Positions 20,484 through 29,956 of a stretch of 64,000 bases of DNA are shown piece by piece. Within the stretch, counting starts at the first letter, position 1. Every line of letters begins with the position of its first letter. Under the pieces are notes generated by a model. That model was not told where the DNA came from. It made no database searches and was given only the letters and a program-made list of their open reading frames with translations. Origin of the DNA: Zea mays (Eukaryota > Streptophyta > Magnoliopsida > Poales > Poaceae); NCBI RefSeq assembly GCF_902167145.1, contig NC_050096.1:266994622-267058621 (forward strand), read 5' to 3'. A program made the position numbers and the translations under genes.

Positions 20484-21333
20484 CATGGACTTGGACCAAG
20501 ATCAAACTCAGCTAGATCAACATAGCAATAAACCATTACTAAGTTATAAAGAAGGTGACTGCTTCAACATATTGAGCTAGTGGAAGGCACATGGCATAAA
20601 GTATCTAGTTCTTGCTCGAATGGGAAGAGATGTTTTCGCTATTCTTGCATCAATAAGAACATTTGAATTTGATTAAGTGCTAGAGGAGAGTTGTTAACAA
20701 ATATCGTAGTCGTTCGAACCTCCTCAGGTGGTTGAGGCGCTTATTTGCACTATGGATTGGATAAGGGCACCAAGCAAAGGTATTTATCAATGCTATTTCT
20801 AAATATTGCATGCTTCTATGTCCAGTTCATACATTATTTCTCAATATTGTGTGCTTGTATGTCTAGTTCATACATTAGTTCTTGTTGATATCCCCATGTA
20901 ACTTTGTATATTTATTTCAAACCAAAAATATGTATTCTCAATTATCGATGGTTTAGCTAGTTCTGATATTAATGATACTGTCGAGGAATATGCAGGTACA
21001 ATATATTCACTATTTAACTAGACTTAGACGCTTTTTGGAACCCATAGAGCTAACAGTTAGTCAAGTAACAAATTGTTAGTTGGGTTGAACTAGCTAACGA
21101 ACTAATTATTAGCTATGTCTTAGATAACAATTAGCTAGGGTATTATCTAGGGGTGTTTGGAATATTTACAACTAATTTTAGCAGCTAACTATTAGCTCTA
21201 GACGTTCGAAACGGGACCTTAGTCTTGTTAATTTTAACAACTCAAATTTATTTATTTATACACATCATATGTTGCAGGTGCTCTTGACGTTGCTGAAAGC
21301 ATTATGGATCCTGACAATATTGTTAATCTCTAA
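20484..21333 (+). pseudogene. 3' end of a hAT transposase gene (three exons), decayed
   Basis: Exon a (about 20484-20779) carries the hAT C-terminal dimerisation region in one frame: WKAHGIKYLVLARMGRDVFAI, then VLEES, then VVEALICTMDWIRA, with several stop codons between (20578, 20674, 20692, 20704). Exon b (about 20942-20997) and exon c (about 21278-21333) continue in matching phase, across a GT donor at 20998 and an AG acceptor before 21278, to a TAA at 21331. The first intron has a donor GTATTT, but its acceptor reads CAA where CAG is expected. A normal hAT gene would also have a DNA-binding N-terminus and a catalytic RNase H-like fold; they are not present here. Dead gene, recognised from the family's characteristic C-terminal motifs. 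Confidence 0.72.
21027..21218. mobile_element. Tourist-like MITE in the last intron of the hAT pseudogene
   Basis: 192 bp flanked by TTA on both sides (21024-21026, 21219-21221). The right end, inverted, reads GGTCCCGTTTCGAAC; the left end reads GACGCTTTTTGGAAC, a degenerate match. Subterminal regions are full of TAGCTAA/TTAGCTA words and are inverted relative to each other. Pattern as in PIF/Harbinger (Tourist) MITEs. Confidence 0.6.
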
Positions 21334-22236
21334 ACCTATAATGCAGGAGGGAACAATTAAATGGTAAAAAAGCTAAAATTATACACAAGTACGTGGAGAT
21401 TTGAACCATGGTTGTTGACTTCAAACATACATTCACACCTGTCTAACCAACAAAACACACATGTTTTGTGTTTTATACTCTATACTCAAACATAATATAG
21501 ATACTTTTGTAAAAATAGAAAAAATAAAACCGAGTTGTACCGGGTCTAGCCCGTCGTTCCGCACTTAAGGCCTAGGCATGTCATAATGACCGGACCGAGC
21601 TAAACTATGCCGGGCCACATGAGGAAGCCCCTGATGCTACCATCCTTGCAAGCCGCTCAGTACTCTCAGATGCTAACTCTAGTAGCGGCAATGCGGAGAG
21701 GGAGAGGGGTGATGACGGATAAGTTTTGGTGCCGCTCGAGCCACCCTAGGTGTTACGACGCAAGGATTGAAATTGTAGTTTCTCACTCAATATATGAAAT
21801 ATTTATGCATGTTACATGGTAGACATGTTAAGATCGGACACAACGATCATTTCAAACAAAGCATAAATTGGCACAGCGACCAGTTTAAATAGAGCATAAA
21901 TCATTATAAATATTTGGAACATATTTGAACAACTATTCAATTTTAACAAGTTCTACATGTATGATATATAAGAAATCATATCAACACAACACACGTTTAT
22001 CTACCTAGTCTAGAAGAAAATTAAGATTGTTCTTTTTTATTAGCTAAATGTTTCCACACTACGGGTACAAGCTTTTTTAACTAGCATCTTAAGATGTAGT
22101 ACCAAAATGCGGCAGAATATGGACAAACTAAGATTAGAAATTCTCATTATTTGTTTAGACTCTATTTGGTTCACCCAGATAATCATTATCTGCTAAACTT
22201 GATAAACTTTAGATAAAGCCTAAACTTTGTTATCTT
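21334..22236. other. AT-rich stretch, no gene; possible hAT subterminal region
   Basis: No credible ORF. 21535-21625 has clustered CCGGG/GCCGG/CCCG words (ACCGGGTCTAGCCCGTCG ... GCCGGGCCAC) of the sort found near hAT termini, which fits the transposase remnant just upstream. I could not find a convincing terminal repeat or 8-bp duplication. Confidence 0.35.
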
Positions 22237-22360
22237 ACTCCCTCTGCCCCAAATTAAAATTTGTTTTAGTTTTTTAACGGATTCATACAATAATTAATGT
22301 ATATGTTATGTATATGTGTCTAGATTCATCATGATCAATTTGAATATAGGTATAAAAATT
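22236..22360. mobile_element. Stowaway-like MITE fragment (one half)
   Basis: Starts TACTCCCTCTGCCCCAAATT followed by AAAATTTGTTTTAG and GTCTAGATTCATCATGATCA, the usual first half of grass Stowaway elements. The expected inverted second half ending GGGACGGAGGGAGTA is missing, so it is truncated. Confidence 0.6.
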
Positions 22361-22741
22361 AAGAGCTATGCTGATGTATTGTCTGTAATTTGTTAATCTG
22401 TAGCTTATTGCGCCATTGCATATAAGTACATCTATGGAAACAAGACTTGCAGTTGTGGCAAATGGAAGGATTTTCTAAGTTTCAGCAATAATTTTTGGTT
22501 TAATCATCTACTGGTTTCAGCCTTGTACTGGTTTCAACTTTGTTTTAAATATTAGTAAAACATTCTTTGTTTCATATTGCACACAAGGATGTATGCTGCT
22601 TGTTTTCTCCAATTGGTCATAGTCCAGTATGAAATCATAAATGTAAGAGTTGATGTTGCTAGATGTCTGTGCTGACACTTATGGCTTGGTGGCTATGTGA
22701 AAGGGAAATAGGGTTTAACTTTTTCCTATAAATGATTTTGG
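22361..22741. other. Stretch without recognised features
   Basis: AT-rich; no ORF, terminal repeats or known motif that I can support. It borders the Sirevirus LTR. Confidence 0.5.
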
Positions 22742-22892
22742 TGGTTGAATGCCCAATACAAATAATTGGACTAACTAGTTTGTCCTAGATTATATATTCT
22801 ACAGGTGCTAAAGGTTGAACAAAAACCAATAAAAAGATCAAGTTAGGTTTCAAAAGAAAGGAGCAAAAAGAAATCGAAGAGAACCCTGGTTT

Positions 22893-23290
22893 GGCACACC
22901 GGACTGTCCGGTGTGCCATCGGACAGTGTCCGGTGCACCAGGCCATACAACTCCAAACTCTTCAGCTTCGGGTTTCTCAGACGCCGCTCCGCTATAATTC
23001 ACCGGATTGTCCGGTGTGCCACCGGACTGTTCGGTGCACCAGCGGAGCAACGGCTCCAGCGCAACGGTCGACTGCAACGGACACCTGCAAAAGTGCTACA
23101 GTGCGCGGACAGTTCGCGCAGAGTCAGAGCAGCCGCCAGAAGACGCACCGGACAGTGAACAGTACATGTCCGGTGTGTCACCAGACTATCCAGTGCCACA
23201 TGAAGACAAAGCTCCAACGATCGAAACCGTCAGAACCCTAACGGTTGGGTGAGATGGCTAGCGCACCGGACACTGTCCGGTGCGCCCATC
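22893..23290. repeat. Cluster of CACCGGAC-GTCCGGTG palindromes in LTR E
   Basis: 22893-22917 is a perfect inverted repeat with 12-bp arms (GGCACACCGGAC) around one base. 23260-23284 has 11-bp arms (GCGCACCGGAC) around three bases. Weaker copies lie near 22921, 23000-23042 and 23145-23185. All precede the TATA box, as in Sirevirus LTR promoters. Confidence 0.8.
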
Positions 23291-23331
23291 GATAGTAGCC
23301 TGCCCCAACGGTTGAATTGGTGGTTGGGGGC

Positions 23332-23339
23332 TATAAATA
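23332..23339 (+). promoter_or_regulatory. LTR TATA box of E
   Basis: TATAAATA within GGGGGCTATAAATACCTCCC, downstream of the palindrome cluster and about 560 bp from the LTR end. Confidence 0.7.
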
Positions 23340-23901
23340 CCTCCCAACCACCTCCACTCCAACCATCCAAGCATTCACAACAGTGCATTCAATACAAGAG
23401 CAATACACAACACTCCAAGACACAAATCAAAGGCTTCGATCCGATCAAAGTCTCAAAATCAACTCTAGCGCATTTAGACTTGTGAGAGGATCATTTGTGT
23501 TTTCTCGAGCTCTTGTTTGCTTGGTTGGCTTTCTTATTTCTCATTCTTGTTCTCTAAGTGACTTGTAATCAAAGCAAGAGACACTAAGTTTGTAGTGGTC
23601 CTTGCGGGGTCTAAGTGACCCATTTGATTAAGGAGAAAGCTCACTCGGTCTAGGTGACCGCTTGAGAGAGGGAAAGGGTTGAAAGAGACCCGGTCTTTGT
23701 GACCACCTCAATGGGGACTAGGTTCTTTGGAACCGAACCTCGGTAAAACAAATCATTGTGTCATCCGCTTTATTTTCTTGGTTGATTTGTTTCCCCTCTC
23801 CCGGACTTAACTTTTATTCTAACGCTAACCCTGGCTTGAAGTGTGCTTAAAGTTTATAAATTTCAGTTTCCGCCTATCCACCCCCCTCTAGGAGACTTTC
23901 A

Positions 23902-23917
23902 ATTGGTATCGGAGCCC
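23902..23917 (+). other. Primer-binding site of E
   Basis: ATTGGTATCGGAGCCC directly follows the LTR. It is one base off the initiator methionine tRNA complement TGGTATCAGAGC. Confidence 0.85.
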
Positions 23918-23946
23918 GGTACTTCATTAGAGTCGAACCACTCGAA

Positions 23947-24516
23947 GTGATGTCGGGAGATCACGCCAAGAGAGAGATCGTGACCGGCGGTGACAAGTCC
24001 GCAAGCTCGGGAAGACCTCATTCGAGGGAGTCCGGCCACAAGCACAAGGAGGGATCCTCTTCCTCCATCAAGTCACAACGGAGAGGTGACAAGAAGAAGA
24101 AGATGAAGAAAGTGGTCTACTACGAGACCGACTCTTCGTCACCCTCCACCTCCGGCTCTGAATCAGCGTCCGTCACTTCTAAGCGCCATGAGCACAAGAA
24201 GTATAGTAAGATGCCCCTCCGCTATCCTCACATTTCCAAACGCACTCCATTACTTTCTGTTCCCTTGGGCAAAACACCATTCTTTGATGGTGAGGATTAT
24301 TGTATGTGGAGTGATAAAATGAGGCATCACCTAACCTCACTCCACAAAAGCATATGGGATATTGTTGAGTATGGAGCGCAGGTACCAAAGATAGGGGACA
24401 AGGACTACGATTCGGATGAGGCCGACCAAATTCGGCACTTTAACTCCCAAGCCACAACTATACTCCTCGCCTCCTTGTGTCGAGAGGAGTATAATAAGTT
24501 GCAAGGGTTAAAGATG
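23947..24516 (+). pseudogene. gag: Truncated gag of Sirevirus E
   Basis: ATG at 23947 lies 45 bp after the LTR. The N-terminus is Ser/Lys-rich (KKKKMKKVVYYETDSSSPS) and leads into the copia gag domain (PFFDGEDYCMWSDKMRHHL, WDIVEYGAQVP). It breaks off after YNKLQGLK, where a repeated 14-mer (GCCACAACTATACT at 24451 and 24517) opens into the trinucleotide array. The rest of gag, including any zinc knuckle, and all of pol are absent. The frame stays open through the array by chance as poly-Leu. Confidence 0.85.
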
Positions 24517-24527
24517 GCCACAACTAT

Positions 24528-24576
24528 ACTACTACTGCTACTACTACTGCTACTACTGCTACTCCTACTACTGCTG

Positions 24577-24615
<39 letters not shown>

Positions 24616-24759
24616 CTACTGCTACTGCTACTGCTACTGCTACTGCTACTGCTACTGCTACTACTACTACTACTAATACTACTACTACTGCTACTACTAC
24701 TACTACTACTACTGCTACTGTTGCTACTACTACTACTACTACTGCTACTGCTGCTGCTG

Positions 24760-24791
<32 letters not shown>

Positions 24792-24792
24792 A

Positions 24793-24824
<32 letters not shown>

Positions 24825-24858
24825 TCTGCTGCTACTACTACTACTGCTACTGCTGCTG

Positions 24859-24929
<71 letters not shown>

Positions 24930-25043
24930 GCTGCTGCTACTGCTGCTACTGCTACTACTACTACTACTACTACTGCTACTACTACTACTACTGCTGCTGC
25001 TACTGCTGCTACTGCTACTGCTACTACTACTACTACTACTACT
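24528..25043. repeat. About 515-bp (TAC/TGC)n trinucleotide array
   Basis: Almost pure TAC with interspersed TGC codon-sized units and a few interruptions (TCC, ATA, TTG, TTC). It begins after the duplicated 14-mer and ends at the 5' LTR of D. The last five bases, CTACT, would be one TSD copy of D. Confidence 0.97.
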
Positions 25044-26649
25044 TGTAGGGGACCATAATTAGGGGTACCCCCAAGACTCCTAATCTCCGCTGGTAATCCC
25101 CATCAGCACAAAGCTGCAAAGGCCTGATGGGTGCGATTAAGTCAAGGCTCGGTCCACTCAAGGGACACGACCTCGCCTCGCCCGAGCCCAGTCTCGGGCA
25201 AGGGCAGCCGACCCCGAAGGATTCACGTCTCGCCCGAGGGTCCCCTCAAGCAACGGACACACCTTCGGCTCGCCCGAGGCCCAGTCTTCGCCGAGAAGCA
25301 ACCTTGGCTGGATCGCCACACCAACCGACCGTATCGCAGGAGCATTTAATGCAAAGGTGGCCCGACACCTTATCCTGACGCACGCCCTTCAGTCGACTGA
25401 GCCGAAGTGATCGCAGTCACTTCGCCGCTCCACTGACTAGCCTGACAAGAAGACAGCGCCGCCCGCGTCGCTCCGACTGCTGTGCCACTCGACAGAGTGA
25501 GGCTGACAGCAGCCAAGTCCGGCCTCGGGCGCCATAGTAAGCTCCGCCTCGCCCGACCCTAGGGCTCGGACTCGGGCTCGGCCCCGGAAGACGACGAACT
25601 CCGCCTCGCCCGACCCCAGGGCTCGGACTCAGGCTCGGCCCCGAAAGACAACGAACTCCGCCTCGCCCGACCCCAGGGCTCGGACTCGGGCTCGTCCCCA
25701 GAAGGCGACGAACTCCGCCTTGCCCGACCTCAGGGCTCGGACTCGGGCTCGGCCCCGGAAGACGACGAACTCCGCCTCGCCCGACCCCAGGGCTCGGACT
25801 CGGGCTTGGCCCCGGAAGACGACGAACTCCGCCTCGCCCGACCCCAGGGCTTGGACTCGGGCTCGGCCCCGGAAGACGACGAACTCCGTCTCGCCCGACC
25901 CCAGGGCTCGGACTCGACCTCGACCTCAGAGGACAGACTCGACCTGACCTCGGAGGAGCCACCGTCTCGCCCGACCTAGGGCTCGGACCAACCACGTCAC
26001 AGGGGGAGCCATCATTACCCTACCCCTAGCTAGCTCAGGCTACGGGGAACAAGGCCGGTGTCTCATCTGGCTCGCCCCGGTAAACAAATAATGATGGCGC
26101 CCCGCGTGCTCCATGACGACGACGGCTCTTGGCCCCTTACGAAAGCAAGGAGACGTCAGCAAGGACTCGACAGCCCCGACAGCTGTCCTTCCGCCAGGCT
26201 CCAGCGCTCCTCCGACGGCCACGACATCTCATGAACAGGGTGCCAAAACCTCTCCGGCTGCCACGACAACATGTACTTAGGGCGCTAGCTCCTCTCTACT
26301 AGACACGTTAGCACACTGCTACACCCCCCCATTGTACACCTGGACCCTCTCCTTACGCCTATAAAAGGAAGGTCCAGGGCTCTCTTACGAGAAGGTTGGC
26401 CGCGCGGGGGAACGGGACGGCGCGCATAAGCCTCTCGCTCTCTCCCACCTGGACACTTGTAACCCCCTACTACAAGCGCACCCGACCTGGGCGCGGGACA
26501 AACACGAAGGCCGCGGGATTCCCCTTTTACGCCTGTCTCCCTCCGGCTTCCCCCCTTCGCGCTCCGTCTCGCGCCGACCCATCTGGGCTGGGGCACGCGG
26601 CGACAGTTTACTCGTCGGTCCAGGGACCCCCGAGGTCGAAACGCCGACA
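25044..26649 (+). repeat. 5' LTR of element D
   Basis: 1606 bp, from TGTAGGGGACCATAATTAGG to ...AAACGCCGACA. It is homologous to 17558-19239 inverted. It contains a 57-bp tandem array at 25545-25925 and a candidate TATA box in CGCCTATAAAAGGAAG at about 26359. Confidence 0.88.
25545..25925 (+). repeat. Tandem array inside LTR of element D
   Basis: About six to seven units of 57 bp (GACGAACTCCGCCTCGCCCG ... GGGCTCGGACTCGGGCTCGG), inverse of the array in element C. Confidence 0.85.
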
Positions 26650-26650
26650 G

Positions 26651-26669
26651 TTGGCGCGCCAGGTAGGGG
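26651..26669 (+). other. Primer-binding site of element D
   Basis: TTGGCGCGCCAGGTAGGGG, one base after the LTR, the same as in element C. Confidence 0.75.
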
Positions 26670-26709
26670 CCTGCTGCGTGTTGACGAACAACTTCCCGTC
26701 AAGCTCCAG

Positions 26710-29700
26710 ATGGACAGTCTACAACAACCTTTCCAGCCCGGGACGGTGCTCCGTTTCGGGAGTCTTGAGTTCATGTCTCTCGACGGCAGCTACGACATGA
26801 TACTCCTTCCTCCGCCGCGCGACAGCGACAATGGCGGCCGACAACCCGCCCGCCGGCGGCGGAATCGACGACGTCTTCCCCACGTGGCGGAAGAACAACA
26901 TTCGGGTTTGTCCCGTCGCCTCCCCCACCGACGGAGGAGGAGGCGGGGAAACCAAGGCCAAGCAGGAGGCGGCACCTCGTCGGCTGTCGAGCGAGTCGAC
27001 GGTGCCGGTGCCCCAACGGGGGACACGTCGGGCATCGACCTCACGTCTGAGACGAAGACGAGCGCCGTTTCCCCGCAACACGCCAACTCCAAGCGGACGG
27101 ACGACGCCAGCACGCTCGCAAAGGACTTGCTGGGCGTCACCCTTGTACCCGAGACGACGGTGCAGTCTGCCCCTGACGCGACTTCGTCACCGCCCATCGA
27201 CCAGGAGGTACCGACCGATTCCCATCTCGTGCCTTTTGGATTCAGCCTCGACCCACCAAGCAACTTCGCTTCGGTGGAAGCCTTCATAGAGGCGTGTCCA
27301 AACCCTCCGGGGTACGGTGTGCGGTCACCCTGGGACCGGCTGACAGCCGTCTCGACCTACGGGCCCTCGGGTTCCGAGGAAGATGACGAGCCCGACTTTT
27401 GTTGGGATTTCTCCGGACTTGGTAACCCCAGTGCCATGCGGGACTTCATGACCGCATGCGACTACTGCCTTTCCGACTGTTCCGACGGTAGCCGCAGCTT
27501 CGGCGACGAGGACTGCGGCCCAAGTCGTGAATGTTTCCACGTCGATATAGGGGGTCCTGGCGAAGGCAACCATCTTGGTATACCGGAAAACGGCGATCCC
27601 CATAGGCCTGCGCCTCGCGTTGACATCCTTTGGGAGCTAGCTGTGGTCCTAGTCCCTGCGGGGGGTCAGGACGCACAGCTCGAGCAAATCCGCGAGATGC
27701 AGGCCAGGCTCGACGAGGGAGCAGGAACACTTGAGCCGTTCCGCCGGGACATCGGGCAGGAATGGGCAGGCCAAGTTCCGGCCGGAGAAGCGCGTCATCT
27801 ACCCCAGGACATCCAGCACCGCATCGCCGACGATGTCAGGGCAAGGCCGCCACCGGCTTCCAGTGGGGTCGGCCAGAACCTGGCTGCAGCAGCGATACTT
27901 CTTCGCGCGATGCCGGAGCCATCAACCACCGAAGGGCGGCGTATCCAGGGAGAGCTTAAGAATCTCCTGGAGGATGCCGTGGTCCGACGGGCCGAAAGCT
28001 CTGCCTCCCGAAGGCAGGGGTACCCCTCGAAGCATCGCGCCACGACTTCCCGATTCATGCAGGAAGCCTCGGTCCACACCGGGCGCACGCTACACAGCGC
28101 CTGCGGCCTCGGGACGCCTCGGCAACGAGCACCATCACTGCAACCGTCGAGCCCACCTTGACGAGAAGGTGCGCCGAGGCTACCACCCCAGGCGTGGGGG
28201 ACGCTACGACAGCGGGGAGGATCGGAGTCCCTCGCCTGAACCACCCGGTCCGCAGGCTTTCAGCCGAGCCATATGACGGGCGCCGTTCCCGACCCGGTTC
28301 CGAACCCCGACTACTATCACGAAGTACTCGGGGGAGACGAGGCCGGAACTGTGGCTCGCGGACTACCGGCTTGCCTGCCAACTGGGTGGAACGGACGATG
28401 ACAACCTCATCATCCGCAACCTCCCCCTGTTCCTCTCCGACACCGCTCGAGCCTGGTTGGAGCACCTGCCTCCGGGGCAGATCTCCAACTGGGACGACCT
28501 GGTCCAAGCCTTCGCCGGCAACTTCCAGGGCACGTACGTGCGCCCTGGGAACTCCTAGGATCTCCGAAGCTGCCGCTAGCAGCCGGGAGAGTCTCTCCGG
28601 GACTACATCCGGTGATTCTCGAAGCAGCGCACTGAGCTGCCCAACATCACCGACTCGAATGTCATCGGCGCGTTCCTCGCCGGCACCACCTGCCGCGACC
28701 TGGTGAGCAAGCTGGGTCGCAAGACCCCCACCAGGGGGAGCGAGCTGATGGACATCGCCACCAAGTTCGCCTCTGGCCAGGAGGCGGTTGAGGCCATCTT
28801 CCGGAAGGACAAGCAGCCCCAGGGCCGCCCACCGGAAGATGTCCCCGAGGCGTCTACTCAGCACGGCACCAAGAAGAACGGCAAGAAGAAGTCGCAAGCG
28901 AAACGCGACGCCGCCGACGCGGACCTTGTCGTCGCCGCTGAGTACAAGAACCCTCGGAAACCTCCCGGAGGCGCCAATCTCTTCGACAAGATGCTCAAGG
29001 AGCCGTGCCCCTATCATCAGGGGCCTGTCAAGCACACCCTTGAGGAGTGCGCCATGCTTCGGCGCCACTTTCACAAGGCCGGGCCACCTGCGGAAGGTGG
29101 CAGGGTCCACAACAACGACAAGAGGGAGGATCATAAGGCAGAGGAGTTCCCCGAGGTCCACGACTGCTTCATGATCTACGGTGGGCAAGTGGCAAACGCC
29201 TCGGCTCGGCACCGCAAGCAAGAGCGTCGGGAGGTCTGCTCGGTAAAGGTGACGGCACCAGTCTACCTAGACTAGTCCGACAAGCCCATCACCTTCGACC
29301 AGGGCGACCACCCCGACCGCGTGCCGAGCCCGGGGAAATACCCGCTCGTTGTCGACCCCGTCATCGGCAACGTCAGGCTCACCAAGGTCCTCATGGACGG
29401 AGGCAGCAGCCTCAACATCATCTATGCCGAGACCCTCGGGCTCCTGCGGATCGATCTGTCCTCGGTCCGGGCGGGCGCGACGCCTTTTCACGGGATCATC
29501 CCCGGGAAACGCGTCCAGCCCCTCGGACAACTCGATCTGCTCGTCTGCTTCGGGACTCCCTCCAACTTCCGAAGGGAAACCCTCAAGTTCGAGGTGGTCG
29601 GGTTCCGAGGAACCTACCACGCAGTGCTGGGGAGGCCATGCTACGCCAAGTTCATGGTCGTCCCCAACTACACCTACCTCAAGCTCAAGATGCCGGGCCC

Positions 29701-29956
29701 CAACAGGGTCATCACCGTCGGCCCCACGTACCGACACGCGTACGGATGCGACGAGGAGTGCGTGGAGTACGCCAAGGCCCTCGCTGAATCCGAGGCCCTC
29801 ATCGCCGACCTGAAGAGACTCTCCAAGGAGGCGCCAAACGTGAAGCGCCATGCCGGCAACTTCGAGCCAGCGGAGACGGTTAAGTCCGTCCCTCTCAACC
29901 CCAGCAACGACGCATCCAAGCAGATCCGGATCGGCTCCGAGCTCGACCCCAAATAG
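26710..29956 (+). pseudogene. gag: gag-protease of element D, several breaks
   Basis: ATG at 26710 follows the LTR by 60 bp. The frame is open to 28161 (483 codons), through LRFGSLEFMSLDGSYD, an acidic region and the GRRIQGELKNLL helix. It shifts near 28085-28160. The gag domain follows with stops at about 28557, 28575 and 28612. From 28703 the frame is clean: ASELMDIATKF-type helix, CPYHQGPVKHTLEEC knuckle-like motif, then a stop at 29273-29275 where C has Trp. The protease segment has LMDGGSSLNIIY, keeping the DGGS motif. It ends at the conserved UAG. Confidence 0.82.
29954..29956 (+). other. Conserved UAG at the protease/RT boundary (element D)
   Basis: AAA-TAG-GAA-GCA-GTG-CTC, same position and flanks as in element C. 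The downstream RT is in the same frame. Confidence 0.65.

Larger units (their letters stand above)
22742..23901 (+). repeat. 5' LTR of Sirevirus E
   Basis: About 1160 bp. It starts around TGGTTGAATGCCC (the first bases deviate from the expected TGTTG, so the left end is approximate) and ends GGAGACTTTCA directly before the PBS. It contains a TATA box at 23332 and a cluster of CCGGAC palindromes. Confidence 0.75.
22742..25043 (+). mobile_element. Ji/Opie-type Sirevirus (Ty1/copia) fragment E
   Basis: One LTR (22742-23901), an initiator-Met-type PBS and the start of gag on the plus strand. It is cut off at 25043 by the insertion of element D inside a trinucleotide array. The rest of gag-pol and the 3' LTR are not found right of D, because the right flank was lost with the D/B deletion. 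Family assignment rests on the CACCGGAC..GTCCGGTG palindromes, the PBS and the gag start. Confidence 0.8.

Noticed and set aside
23947..25062. 371-codon ORF ending in poly-leucine, suggesting a membrane protein
   Set aside because: The first 190 codons are Sirevirus gag; the rest is a microsatellite read in a frame without stops.
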